Below are positions 52,746 through 60,462 of a stretch of DNA of 64,000 nt, piece by piece; position 1 is the stretch's first letter; every line of letters starts with the position of its first letter. Made by a program: the position numbers and the translations under genes. The DNA lies in contig NZ_LELK01000004.1 in the NCBI RefSeq assembly GCF_001039475.1, positions 155,827-219,826 of the forward strand, given 5' to 3'. Source of the stretch: Guptibacillus hwajinpoensis. Its GTDB lineage: Bacteria; Bacillota; Bacilli; Bacillales; Guptibacillaceae. The notes under the pieces were generated by a model. It did no database searches, had not been told where the DNA came from, and was given only the letters and a program-made list of their open reading frames with translations.

Positions 52746-53531
52746 ATGAAATCCAAGATGACAAAAGAAACAATTGAATACTGGAGGGCATGGAAAGAGG
52801 ACAAAGATGAAGAGGCAGGCAACCAGCTCATCGCGCTCTATCGACCGCTCGTTGATTATGCTGTGCAACGATATGCAGCAACACTTCCATCTTCTGTTCA
52901 TCGTGATGACCTTAGTAGCTTCGCATATCAGGGGCTTCTGGATGCGCTAGGTAAATTCGAGCCTGAACGTGATCTGAAATTCGAAACATATGCGGGCTGG
53001 CGGATTAAAGGTGCAATTATCGATGGACTCCGTCAAAACGATTGGGTTCCAAGATCGGTTCGTGATAAAGCGCGTAAAATTGAAGAAGCTTATGCTGTAC
53101 TTGAACAGACAAACCAAACTTCCTCTAGTGATCACGATGTGGCGAGTTACCTTAATATGACGGTAGGTGAAGTTCAGCAGGTTATGAAAGATGCTTCTCT
53201 CGCTACGATGATATCAGTTGATGAACCGGTGCATGATGACGATCAACAGCAAATCGAACGCTATAGTGTCATTGAGGACGATCGGGCAGATCTTCCAGAG
53301 AAGCATTTACACGAGCGCTTCATTAAAGAACTTTTGGCTGAGACAATCGACCGTCTTCCAGAGAAAGAGAAGCTAGTCGTATCGCTCGTTTATTTCGAAG
53401 AGCTAACCCTAACTGAAATTGCTAGAATTCTAGATTTATCTACAAGCAGAATTTCTCAGCTTCACTCAAGAGCCCTCCTTCGTATGAAGGGTGTACTGCG
53501 TGCAAATAAAGAACATGTTCAATCCATGTAA
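52746..53531 (+). CDS. sigD: RNA polymerase sigma factor SigD (FliA)
   Basis: A 261-residue flagellar sigma factor directing hag, fliD and probably flgM transcription here. Region 2 contains LSSFAYQGLLDALGKFEPERDLKFETYAGWRIKGAIIDGLR and region 4 ELTLTEIARILDLSTSRISQLHSRALLRM. It would be held by FlgM until hook completion. The ATG with AGGTGGTG is chosen over a GTG four codons earlier. Confidence 0.97.
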   Translation: MKSKMTKETIEYWRAWKEDKDEEAGNQLIALYRPLVDYAVQRYAATLPSSVHRDDLSSFAYQGLLDALGKFEPERDLKFETYAGWRIKGAIIDGLRQNDWVPRSVRDKARKIEEAYAVLEQTNQTSSSDHDVASYLNMTVGEVQQVMKDASLATMISVDEPVHDDDQQQIERYSVIEDDRADLPEKHLHERFIKELLAETIDRLPEKEKLVVSLVYFEELTLTEIARILDLSTSRISQLHSRALLRMKGVLRANKEHVQSM

Positions 53532-53546
53532 TTGGAGTGATTTAGA

Positions 53547-54056
53547 ATGTATCCATTCATATTCATTAGCATCGCCCTTCATCTCGTTAGCTTTCTATGT
53601 ATCGTACTCCTTTACTTAAAGCAGTCGAAGAGCTCTGAAGTGAGAGAAGAAGTGGCATCAAGTATGGAGGAATATATCGAACAGCTTGAGCAAGAAAATG
53701 ACCGGCTGATGACCAAGGTAAAAACGTTTGTAGAGAAGCGGGACAATCAGCTCGACATCCGCCTTCGGGTTCTCGAGCAGAACGGAAACTCAGTTAAGCC
53801 TCAACCTGAGCCACAGAACTCAGAGTCGCCAAAACTTGTAGAACCAGTTCACTACCGCCAGCAACCAATTCAACCGCCAGAGTCGAAAAATCCCATCGTC
53901 ATTCAGCATCCATCCTCCAAAAACGAACGCAATCAAAAAGCGATTCAGCTCTACCAACAGGGCTTTGCCGCAAATGACATCGCGAGACTACTTAATTGCG
54001 GAACCGGAGAAGTTGAGCTCATTGTAAACATGCACGGAAGGTCTGGACAGCGATGA
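53547..54056 (+). CDS. SwrB-like (DUF6115) membrane protein
   Basis: 169 residues: an N-terminal membrane helix (about 3-24), a coiled-coil region (about 35-75), a proline-rich linker, and a small C-terminal helix-turn-helix-like segment (AIQLYQQGFAANDIARLLNCGTGEVELIVNM). This is the layout of DUF6115 proteins, including SwrB, which follows sigD in B. subtilis and promotes assembly of the export apparatus. The identification rests on layout and position. Confidence 0.7.
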   Translation: MYPFIFISIALHLVSFLCIVLLYLKQSKSSEVREEVASSMEEYIEQLEQENDRLMTKVKTFVEKRDNQLDIRLRVLEQNGNSVKPQPEPQNSESPKLVEPVHYRQQPIQPPESKNPIVIQHPSSKNERNQKAIQLYQQGFAANDIARLLNCGTGEVELIVNMHGRSGQR

Positions 54057-54487
54057 AAATTCAACAGAGCCAAGCTTCGCCTGATCTGTTTAAGAAAGAC
54101 ATGCAGAAAGGGAGCATCCAAAAAGGTTTTCAATCTGCAATGAATGAAGCGTCTAAAGAGTTAAAAGGCGTGGCACTAGAGCGTCTTCTTACGCAAATTG
54201 ATGAACAAGGCAAAGTCCTCACGAAAGAACGAACGCTCCAAAACGTAACGGCGTATAAACGATTGGTGAAGCAGTTTTTAGAAGAAGCTGTTCATCACGG
54301 ATTAACGCTTTCTGAGAAAAACAGCACAGATCGGTATGGCAGACACCGAACGTTTAAACTTGTTGAAACGGTTGAAAATAAGTTAGTTGAGTTGCAGGAA
54401 GAAATTCTCGATAAAGAGAAGGATGGCGTCAACCTATTGTCACTGATCGGTGAAATCAAAGGAATGCTCGTAGATCTTTCCCTCTAG
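54053..54487 (+). CDS. YaaR family (DUF327) protein
   Basis: 144 residues, helical and charged. ERLLTQIDEQGKVLTKERTLQNVTAYKRLVKQFLEEAVHHGL and RTFKLVETVENKLVELQEEILDKEKDGVNLLSLIGEIKGMLVDL are characteristic of the YaaR / DUF327 family. Its function is unknown. It overlaps the swrB-like gene by 4 bases and is the last gene of the fla operon before a terminator. Confidence 0.8.
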   Translation: MKIQQSQASPDLFKKDMQKGSIQKGFQSAMNEASKELKGVALERLLTQIDEQGKVLTKERTLQNVTAYKRLVKQFLEEAVHHGLTLSEKNSTDRYGRHRTFKLVETVENKLVELQEEILDKEKDGVNLLSLIGEIKGMLVDLSL

Positions 54488-54518
54488 TTCAATAGACCTA
54501 AAGAAAAAAGGAAGTATT

Positions 54519-54547
54519 GACTCATGTTAAAAAGCATGAGTTTTTTC
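54519..54547 (+). terminator. terminator closing the flagellar operon
   Basis: CTCATG and CATGAG form a 6-bp stem followed by six T. It lies between the yaaR-like gene and the SigO-like cassette. Confidence 0.65.
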
Positions 54548-54643
54548 TATAATATAAATAAGAACATACGTTCGAATTTATGGTTGTGAAAATCGCCACC
54601 CAGGATACTTTCTATCCTACATACAGAGAAGGGAGAGGTGAGA

Positions 54644-55225
54644 ATGTTGAACAAGTGTCCATTTATAACGACGAAAGCGTATGAGGAACTGAAGGAAAAC
54701 CTCCTTTTCAAATCGTTCGTTCAAGAAGACGTTCATTGGACAAGTTTTAGGGAGGCTTTCACGAACCCGAATCCGAAGTCGTTAGCGAATTTAAATAAAC
54801 AGTTTCACATGTATTACGTCGAAATACGATTTATTGCTTATCTAACGAAGCTAATCCGGTACACGGCCATTAATTTCGATCGCAAGCGGAGGCTTGAGCA
54901 TCTTCGTTATCCATTAACGTTAGATCAGCCTGTAGGAGAATCCGGAAGCACGTGGATTGATCTTGTTGAAGGTAGAACGAATAGTGAGATAAACCACTGC
55001 TTTGAAGATCAGCTAGTCTCGAGATCTCTTTATTCTGCATACAAAAGGCTGACAGGAAAGCAGAAGGAAGTTCTAGAGCTTTCTTATCGTTTAGGAGCGA
55101 GCGATACGGAAATCGCTCAATCGAGAGGCATATCGCAGCAGGCTGTAAGCAGGAGACGAAAGCGCGCACTTGAGAAGCTTAAATACGAAAGGAGAGCGTA
55201 CGATGACTGTAACGAATGTAATTAA
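54644..55225 (+). CDS. SigO-like sigma factor (large subunit of a two-part sigma factor)
   Basis: 193 residues. The C-terminus is a clear sigma region 4: TGKQKEVLELSYRLGASDTEIAQSRGISQQAVSRRRKRALEKL with a helix-turn-helix. The N-terminal part has a basic region-2.3/2.4-like helix (FIAYLTKLIRYTAINFDRKRR) but lacks a recognisable regions 2.1-2.2. In B. subtilis SigO (YvrI) this part is supplied by RsoA. The next two genes here are a YvrJ protein and an RsoA-like protein, supporting the assignment. The ATG with GGGAG is chosen over a GTG two codons earlier. Confidence 0.75.
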   Translation: MLNKCPFITTKAYEELKENLLFKSFVQEDVHWTSFREAFTNPNPKSLANLNKQFHMYYVEIRFIAYLTKLIRYTAINFDRKRRLEHLRYPLTLDQPVGESGSTWIDLVEGRTNSEINHCFEDQLVSRSLYSAYKRLTGKQKEVLELSYRLGASDTEIAQSRGISQQAVSRRRKRALEKLKYERRAYDDCNECN

Positions 55226-55349
55226 CGCCATGATCGGTGATTTAGGGTTCCCCATCGTTTTATCACTGTATTTGCTATTTCGCCTTGAAAGGAAAATCGA
55301 TGATTTAACAAATGCTATTTCTGAGCAGGAGATGGGTAAAAAGAGATGA
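55203..55349 (+). CDS. yvrJ: YvrJ family protein
   Basis: 48 residues, too short for most ORF scans. MIGDLGFPIVLSLYLLFRLERKIDDLTNAI is the YvrJ family pattern: one membrane helix followed by an amphipathic helix, reminiscent of small holin-like proteins. AAAGGAGAG stands before the ATG inside the end of the sigma gene (23-base overlap), and its stop overlaps the next start by 4 bases (ATGA). The function is unknown. In B. subtilis yvrJ accompanies sigO and rsoA. Confidence 0.8.
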   Translation: MTVTNVINAMIGDLGFPIVLSLYLLFRLERKIDDLTNAISEQEMGKKR

Positions 55350-55591
55350 CGAACGCCAGGTTATATACACTTTTACAGCAAGCGAAACAAAATGAAGATG
55401 AAGCGTTAGAGCTGATTTTTAGGCAATTTGAGAAAAAAATTGAAGCAGAGCTCAGGCAGACGCCTTACGAATACCGAGATGATTTAAGGCAGGAGCTCTA
55501 CGTGAAAATCCTTGAAGCAGTCGAGAAGTATAGCATAGATGAAGTACCGAATTTCGAGCAATTTATAGAGGAGAAGAAAGGGAAAGGGTAG
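55346..55591 (+). CDS. rsoA: RsoA-like sigma co-factor
   Basis: An 81-residue acidic protein. LYTLLQQAKQNEDEALELIFRQFEKKIEAEL and YRDDLRQELYVKILEAVEKYSIDEVPNFEQF follow the pattern of sigma regions 2.1-2.2, and nothing of region 4 is present. In B. subtilis RsoA (YvrHa) pairs with SigO to make a working sigma factor. The translational coupling through YvrJ fits a fixed ratio. The symbol is given on family and context and the sequence similarity is moderate. Confidence 0.72.
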   Translation: MTNARLYTLLQQAKQNEDEALELIFRQFEKKIEAELRQTPYEYRDDLRQELYVKILEAVEKYSIDEVPNFEQFIEEKKGKG

Positions 55592-55639
55592 GAAACCTTT
55601 TCCTTTTTGCTTTCGTACTAGTAGTAGAGGTGACGGTTA

Positions 55640-56341
55640 ATGCTGAATGTTGCAATAGAAGAAGCTGGTTATGAAAAGAACAGTCAAACAATAACAGATC
55701 TATCGTTTAGCGTGAAAAGTGGCGAGTTGCTCGGTCTATTAGGATCGAATGGAGCTGGTAAAAGTACGACAATCAAAACGATTTTGGGATTAATGAAAGA
55801 GTGGAAAGGATCCGTAACATTTGAGGGTGATGCTCGCTATGCCTATATCCCAGAGCAGCCTGTTTTCTATGACAGTTTAACGCTCTGGGAGCATTTAGAG
55901 CTTGCCGCAACAGCGGTGTCGTTGCAAGACGGTGATTGGGAGGAGCGCGCACAAGAGCTCATTCGCTATTTCAAGCTGGGTCATGTCGTACACGATCTTC
56001 CGTCTAGTTTCTCAAAAGGTATGAAACAAAAAGTAATGCTGATTACAGCTTTTATGCTTAAGCCTGATTTATATATCATTGACGAGCCGTTTCTAGGTCT
56101 AGATCCACGCGCAACGAAAGACTTTCTAAAGCTAATCGAAAAAGAAAGAGCACGTGGCGCGGGGGTACTTATGTCGACGCACGTACTCGATACAGCAGAA
56201 CGAATTTGCGACCGATTTGTGCTTATTTCAAGTGGAATAATGGCTGCTGAAGGTACGCTTGATGAATGGAGAGAGCGAACAGGGATGGAGACCGGCACGC
56301 TCCTCGATTGTGTGGATCGTTTATTGGAGCAAACCATATGA
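55640..56341 (+). CDS. ABC transporter ATP-binding protein, EcsA/YthP family
   Basis: A 233-residue ATPase. Walker A is GSNGAGKST, the signature loop is SSFSKGMKQKV, Walker B is LYIIDEPFLGLDP and the switch histidine lies in MSTHVLD. The FSKGM form of the signature is typical of EcsA and its paralogue YthP. It overlaps the membrane subunit by 4 bases. EcsAB in B. subtilis is needed for secretion, competence and intramembrane proteolysis. The absence of hit next to it leaves EcsA versus YthP open. Confidence 0.85.
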   Translation: MLNVAIEEAGYEKNSQTITDLSFSVKSGELLGLLGSNGAGKSTTIKTILGLMKEWKGSVTFEGDARYAYIPEQPVFYDSLTLWEHLELAATAVSLQDGDWEERAQELIRYFKLGHVVHDLPSSFSKGMKQKVMLITAFMLKPDLYIIDEPFLGLDPRATKDFLKLIEKERARGAGVLMSTHVLDTAERICDRFVLISSGIMAAEGTLDEWRERTGMETGTLLDCVDRLLEQTI

Positions 56342-57582
56342 CATCTTTTCAGTTGCTAAAAAAGCGGGTGAGTGATGATCGGCGTTATAAGTTACGCGAT
56401 CTTCGAACAGCACTTGATTGGACTGTGTGGTTTTACATCCTTATTCCAGCGCTAATCGTTTCGGTCGTCTATTATCAGTCATGGTGGATTATGGCACCTG
56501 AATGGCTAAATTTTGTCCCAGAGCAAGCAATGATGGTGCCGTTATTTCTCGGTGCTACATGGTGGTCGCTTAGAGTGTATTTGGAAGAAGCAGATCAAGT
56601 ATATATTTTACAAAATCAGAATCTCGTAGATGGCTTGAAAAAGTGGGGAATGGTGCACTCACTTCTGAAAGGATCTGTACTTACGCTCTTCAGTATCGCT
56701 GTTGTACTGCCGTTCCTCATTACAGGTTGGAATTGGGGAATGGAGCAAGTAGTCATAACAGGAATTTTTGTGCTACTTGCAAGTTGGAATGTGAACGTTT
56801 GTCGGTATTTTATTGATCTTACCATTCAGTCGATTTGGATAAAATGGATTCCACTTATGATGGTGAACGTCGTTTCGATTGGGATTCTTGTTTTTGTGAG
56901 TCAGGTTGGTTGGAAGTCGAGAGAGTTTGTGTTTGTAGGCGTTGCTCTTCTCCTCGTTCTTCTAATAGCTCAGTTATACTACCGTATCAAGGTGAAGGGT
57001 ACGTTTTTTCACGATGTCATGATGGAGCGCGGGTATAAACAAAGTGTAACCAACTTACTTATGAAACAGGTTGGCGTTTCATCTGGTAGAACAGTGCTTG
57101 TACGAAAGAAACCGTTTCTTTTTAAAGGATCAAAAAGGCTAAGAAAACAGGGAAGTCCTGAGACGAGAATTGTTGATTTATATGTGAAATGGCTTCTTCG
57201 TTCGCCTGGTAAGGTGCAGTATTATTTACAGGTGACGGGATGGGGCATAGCTGCTATCTTCCTTCTCCCATTAGTTGTGAAGGTGATTGTACTCCTTTTT
57301 GCGCTGTATGCGTTTATCGGTCTATCGAAAGCAGACTGGCATGAATTCTCTGAAAGGAGTTATGCCCAGTTATTTCAGTGGGATCAACAGCTTAGAGAAT
57401 TGTCGGCTAAAAAAGCTAGTAAGGTTTTTACGATGCCGTGTTTTATCTTGGTGTGTGTGATGACGGGAGTAGCGTTCCCTGGATGGATCGGGATGTTACT
57501 TTTTCCATTGGGAGGATGGGTTATGATGATGGGAAGTATTCGAATGGTGCATCAGGATGTTCGTTCTTCATCCCCTCAATAA
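56338..57582 (+). CDS. ABC transporter membrane subunit, EcsB/YthQ family
   Basis: A 414-residue polytopic protein with membrane segments near 32-50, 60-78, 105-125, 130-150, 165-185, 193-210, and several in the last 120 residues. LLKKRVSDDRRYKLRDLRTALDW at the start and RTVLVRKKPFLFKGSKRLRKQ in the large cytoplasmic loop match EcsB-type proteins. I start at the ATG overlapping the ATPase stop; the longer ORF reads back into the ATPase gene. No terminator is evident after it. Confidence 0.82.
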   Translation: MTSFQLLKKRVSDDRRYKLRDLRTALDWTVWFYILIPALIVSVVYYQSWWIMAPEWLNFVPEQAMMVPLFLGATWWSLRVYLEEADQVYILQNQNLVDGLKKWGMVHSLLKGSVLTLFSIAVVLPFLITGWNWGMEQVVITGIFVLLASWNVNVCRYFIDLTIQSIWIKWIPLMMVNVVSIGILVFVSQVGWKSREFVFVGVALLLVLLIAQLYYRIKVKGTFFHDVMMERGYKQSVTNLLMKQVGVSSGRTVLVRKKPFLFKGSKRLRKQGSPETRIVDLYVKWLLRSPGKVQYYLQVTGWGIAAIFLLPLVVKVIVLLFALYAFIGLSKADWHEFSERSYAQLFQWDQQLRELSAKKASKVFTMPCFILVCVMTGVAFPGWIGMLLFPLGGWVMMMGSIRMVHQDVRSSSPQ

Positions 57583-57674
57583 TCGAAAGGTGTATGAACA
57601 ATCGGGGAATTCATTGCTTCTCTTAAACGCTTTCCGCTATGATGGGAAGTAGATTGAGATGGAGGGATGACAAG

Positions 57675-58043
57675 ATGAAGCTATTTTTAATCATAGGTGC
57701 GATTAATGCTGCACTTGCTGTAGGACTAGGGGCCTTTGGTGCCCATGGATTAGAAAGTAGATTATCAGAAAGAATGCTCGAAACATTCAAAACAGGTGTT
57801 CAATACCACATGTACCATGCGCTAGGCTTAATCGGGATCTCCCTCGCAGCCGATAAACTCCAGGCAACTGGACTTATTCAATGGGCAGGTTGGTTCATGT
57901 TTGCAGGGATTGTTCTATTCTCAGGAAGCTTGTACGTACTGAGCTTAAGCGGAATTAAAATCCTCGGAGCAATTACGCCGCTGGGTGGGGTAGCGTTTAT
58001 AACGGCATGGATTCTGCTGATTGTCGCTGCGTTTCGCGGGTGA
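57675..58043 (+). CDS. ywdK: DUF423 membrane protein YwdK
   Basis: A 122-residue four-pass membrane protein. GAINAALAVGLGAFGAHGLESRLSERMLETFKTGVQYHMYHALGLI and the glycine-rich LGAITPLGGVAFITAWILL are the DUF423 family blocks. Its function is unknown. GGAGGGATGA precedes the ATG. It lies beside gerQ, as in B. subtilis, but on the opposite strand. Confidence 0.88.
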   Translation: MKLFLIIGAINAALAVGLGAFGAHGLESRLSERMLETFKTGVQYHMYHALGLIGISLAADKLQATGLIQWAGWFMFAGIVLFSGSLYVLSLSGIKILGAITPLGGVAFITAWILLIVAAFRG

Positions 58044-58087
58044 CAGGCACCACCCGATATTTGTCAAACGGTGTCGATGAGAATGAT

Positions 58088-58187
58088 TTATTGGCCAAAA
58101 TCTCAGGATATTGTCCAAAAATCAATTATATTAGCTAACATCCAATTTTATTGGCCAAATTCTAATTATATTAGCCAAAATGAAAAG
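58088..58187. repeat. five degenerate 20-bp tandem repeats
   Basis: Units begin at 58088, 58108, 58128, 58148 and 58168 with an exact 20-base period and a consensus near (A/T)TATT(G/A)GCCAAAATC. The best units contain the palindrome TTGGCCAA. They fill the space between ywdK and the gerQ terminator. Confidence 0.75.
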
Positions 58188-58211
58188 CTGCCGGATTTCC
58201 GGCAGCTTTTC
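58182..58211. terminator. bidirectional terminator between ywdK and gerQ
   Basis: GAAAAGCTGCCGG and CCGGCAGCTTTTC form a perfect 13-bp stem with a 4-base loop. The two flanking genes converge on it. Confidence 0.88.
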
Positions 58212-58216
58212 AGCTA

Positions 58217-58678
58217 TTATCTAGGAGAATATTGCGTTACTTGCTGAAGAGGGTAGTTGTATTCAAGCTCTTCATCAAAAGTGATGTAATCAAGATAAAC
58301 CATAAGAAGAAGGTACCGTTTGCCGGTTTGTGGATCGGAGAGGATAATGTGATCTCTTCCTGCAGCTTCCACAACGCCTTTGAACACTTTCGCATTCCAT
58401 TTCTCGTTGTTCTCAAATGTCATGTAAACAGTAGCTACTTTTCCAAGGTTTAAGCGTAAGATGTTTTCGATGTATGATTGCTCGACTGGTAGCTGTCCGG
58501 GAAATCCTTGGCTTCCTCCCTGCGTCATGGCACCTTGAACTTGCCCTTGCTGACCTTGCCCAGGATAACCTGATGGGTATTGCCCCATCTGTCCACCCTG
58601 TCCTTGCTGTGGTGACATTTGCTGATAGCCGCCTCCCTGATTTTGCGCAGCCGGTTTGTTCCAGTACTGATTATTCAT
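58217..58678 (-). CDS. gerQ: spore coat protein GerQ
   Basis: A 153-residue coat protein needed for CwlJ activity in germination. The N-terminal half is Gln/Gly/Pro rich and low in complexity. The C-terminal half is the GerQ domain: VEQSYIENILRLNLGKVATVYMTFENN and KVFKGVVEAAGRDHIILSDPQTGKRYLLLMVYLDYITFDEEL. Lysines available for transglutaminase cross-linking are present. The second of two adjacent ATGs has the better spacing to AAGGAGGG. It is co-transcribed downstream of cwlJ. Confidence 0.95.
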   Translation of the reverse strand: MNNQYWNKPAAQNQGGGYQQMSPQQGQGGQMGQYPSGYPGQGQQGQVQGAMTQGGSQGFPGQLPVEQSYIENILRLNLGKVATVYMTFENNEKWNAKVFKGVVEAAGRDHIILSDPQTGKRYLLLMVYLDYITFDEELEYNYPLQQVTQYSPR

Positions 58679-58701
58679 CATAACCCTCCTTAAGCTTTCT
58701 C

Positions 58702-59133
58702 TTAGAAGCTGTTATACACATCAGAGCATTCACTTTCGGTAGGCTTGTAGAAACAATGTGACTTAAAACGACCAGCGTTCCACTGATCAAACCACTGCTC
58801 AGGACATGCACCTCCAGGCTTGAAGAACCATAGGGAATAACTTGCTGGGTCATACTTCATTCCTTTAATGGCTTTTCGTGCAAGCCGTTTGTCTTTTTCA
58901 CGTGCTCGTTGGTAGAAGTAGCCCTTTTGCGTAGCTTCAAACCCGCCTGGATTCTGGTACACCATGCTGTTCATCGAGTTGATGTTCTTGAAATCAATAC
59001 ACCTTACTTTGACTCGATTCACGCCAACATTTCCTACCATCAGCATACCGAGCTGTCCATCGCCCTCTGCCTCCGCCCTCATTAAACGAGCGAGAAGAGT
59101 TACATCACTCTCATTCGCCTTAATAACCGCCAT
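58702..59133 (-). CDS. cwlJ: spore cortex-lytic enzyme CwlJ
   Basis: A 143-residue cell-wall hydrolase that degrades spore cortex when calcium-dipicolinate is released. The SleB/CwlJ domain spans the protein: LLARLMRAEAEGDGQLGMLMVGNVGVNRV with the catalytic Glu, then GGFEATQKGYFYQRA and SLWFFKPGGACPEQWF. There is no signal peptide, as expected for the mother-cell-made CwlJ. The ATG with GAGGTGGGG is chosen over one eight codons earlier. The cwlJ-gerQ order is that seen in several Bacillus species. Confidence 0.95.
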   Translation of the reverse strand: MAVIKANESDVTLLARLMRAEAEGDGQLGMLMVGNVGVNRVKVRCIDFKNINSMNSMVYQNPGGFEATQKGYFYQRAREKDKRLARKAIKGMKYDPASYSLWFFKPGGACPEQWFDQWNAGRFKSHCFYKPTESECSDVYNSF

Positions 59134-59204
59134 ACCCCACCTCTTCTCAGTTGTCACCCATCCCTATGCAAGAAGTATGAAAATGTCATGGCTCTACGTA
59201 ACTC

Positions 59205-59232
59205 ATTCTATGTAGCGAATAAAGGATTATGA
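59205..59232 (-). promoter_or_regulatory. possible sigma-E promoter of cwlJ-gerQ
   Basis: On the minus strand TCATAAT, 13 bases, CATAGAAT, resembling the sigma-E elements. It is about 70 bases before cwlJ, which is sigma-E dependent in B. subtilis. The spacing is one base short of usual. Confidence 0.4.
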
Positions 59233-59279
59233 CAAGAAGGTAAGACATGAATTAGGCAATCCATGTTCAAGAAGAATGA

Positions 59280-59313
59280 AAAAAAATCCCCTCTGAAATG
59301 TTCAGAGGGGATT
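59280..59313 (-). terminator. terminator of hemQ
   Basis: AATCCCCTCTGAA and TTCAGAGGGGATT form a perfect 13-bp stem with a 3-base loop. On the minus strand it is followed by a run of T. Confidence 0.9.
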
Positions 59314-59319
59314 GTCGAT

Positions 59320-60066
59320 TTAGATGTATAGAAATTGTGGTAGACGTTCTTTCGGTAGGTGAGTTCCAACGTAGAAGCTACCGAATTCACCGTAGCGTGC
59401 ACTTACTTCGTCAAAACGCATTTCGTAGACAAGCTTTTTAAATTGAAGAACATCATCTGAGAATAGCGTTACGCCCCATTCCCAATCGTCAAAGCCAACA
59501 GATCCAGTAATAATCTGCTTTACTTTACCAGCATAGCTGCGTCCGATTAGTCCATGGCTTCTCATCATGTCACGACGCTCGTCCATTGGTACCATGTACC
59601 AGTTATCGTTTCCTTCACGTTTCTTGTTCATAGGGTAGAAGCAAACGTAAGGGGCTTCTGTTAACTCTGGCTTCAGACGAGCCTGGATACGCGGATCGTT
59701 ATCAGGATCGCTGTCTTTGCCAGCCATGTAGTTGCTTAACTCAACGACAGAAACGTATGAGTAAGTTGGGATCGTATATTCAGCGAAAGTTGTTTTATTA
59801 AAAGCGTTCTCGATGTCATTTAATTCTTCCATAGTCGGACGCAAGAGCATCAACATAAAGTCCGCTTTCTGACCAACGATGGAATAAAGAGCGTGGCTAC
59901 CTTGCTTATGGCCTGCTGTTACTTCCCATTTCTCAAGAAAAGTTAGAAACTCATTAGTTGCTTGTTCACGTTCATCACTTGAGAGCTGTTTCCATGCTGT
60001 CCAGTCCATGCTACGGAAGTCATGAAGGCAATACCAACCATCAAGAGTTACTGCTGCTTCGTTCAT
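59320..60066 (-). CDS. hemQ: coproheme decarboxylase HemQ
   Basis: A 248-residue enzyme that converts coproheme to haem b in Gram-positive bacteria, a chlorite-dismutase family member (YwfI). [15 protein letters not shown] opens it. The haem-ligand region is [35 protein letters not shown], with the axial histidine in [17 protein letters not shown] supplies the catalytic tyrosine region. It lies next to pta, as in B. subtilis. Confidence 0.95.
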   Translation of the reverse strand: MNEAAVTLDGWYCLHDFRSMDWTAWKQLSSDEREQATNEFLTFLEKWEVTAGHKQGSHALYSIVGQKADFMLMLLRPTMEELNDIENAFNKTTFAEYTIPTYSYVSVVELSNYMAGKDSDPDNDPRIQARLKPELTEAPYVCFYPMNKKREGNDNWYMVPMDERRDMMRSHGLIGRSYAGKVKQIITGSVGFDDWEWGVTLFSDDVLQFKKLVYEMRFDEVSARYGEFGSFYVGTHLPKERLPQFLYI

Positions 60067-60460
60067 ATCTGATTCACTCCTTATCGTTTATCCCACCCTT
60101 AAGTGGCAGTAAACCCCACCTACACAGGTTCATTATGGCGTTAAAGTGGGGGTCAACTGCGCCTAAAGGTCCGATTGGTTCAACTAACCATAAGAGGGGG
60201 ATAAAGCACTGGCCCCGCTTATGGAAGTTTCACTTTATCCACTACCTACTATACCAATACTTCCACCTGTTTAAAAGCAATTGAGGATGACGATTCCATG
60301 AAACTTAGGAGGGTATGAAGCGTTTCTAACATACTCAATAGAAGAGGTTACTTTTTAACGGTATTGTTATGCGGTTGATAGTGGAGGCTAAGTTTAATGG
60401 AAATTGTGAATGCCTTTCCAGTAAAAAGTGATATTAAAAGAACTTTAGATAAAAAACTAC
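60067..60460 (-). other. hemQ upstream region with several hairpins
   Basis: No gene is seen. The stretch 60090-60260 can form several hairpins: CCATAAG-GGGG with CCCC-CTTATGG (60188-60224), ACCCCAC with GTGGGGT (60113-60153), and GGTT with AACC (60177-60189). This is more local pairing than chance would lead one to expect and may be a structured leader or an unrecognised RNA or repeat. The rest up to 60460 shows nothing. Confidence 0.4.
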
Positions 60461-60462
60461 AC

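Noticed and set aside
54517-54553. Promoter formed by TTGACT and TATAAT before the SigO-like gene
   Set aside because: The hexamers are 25 bases apart, too far for sigma-A, and the first overlaps the terminator stem.
59163-60300. Further genes in the small ORFs antisense to cwlJ and hemQ
   Set aside because: They lie within or opposite clear genes, lack ribosome sites and have no family pattern.
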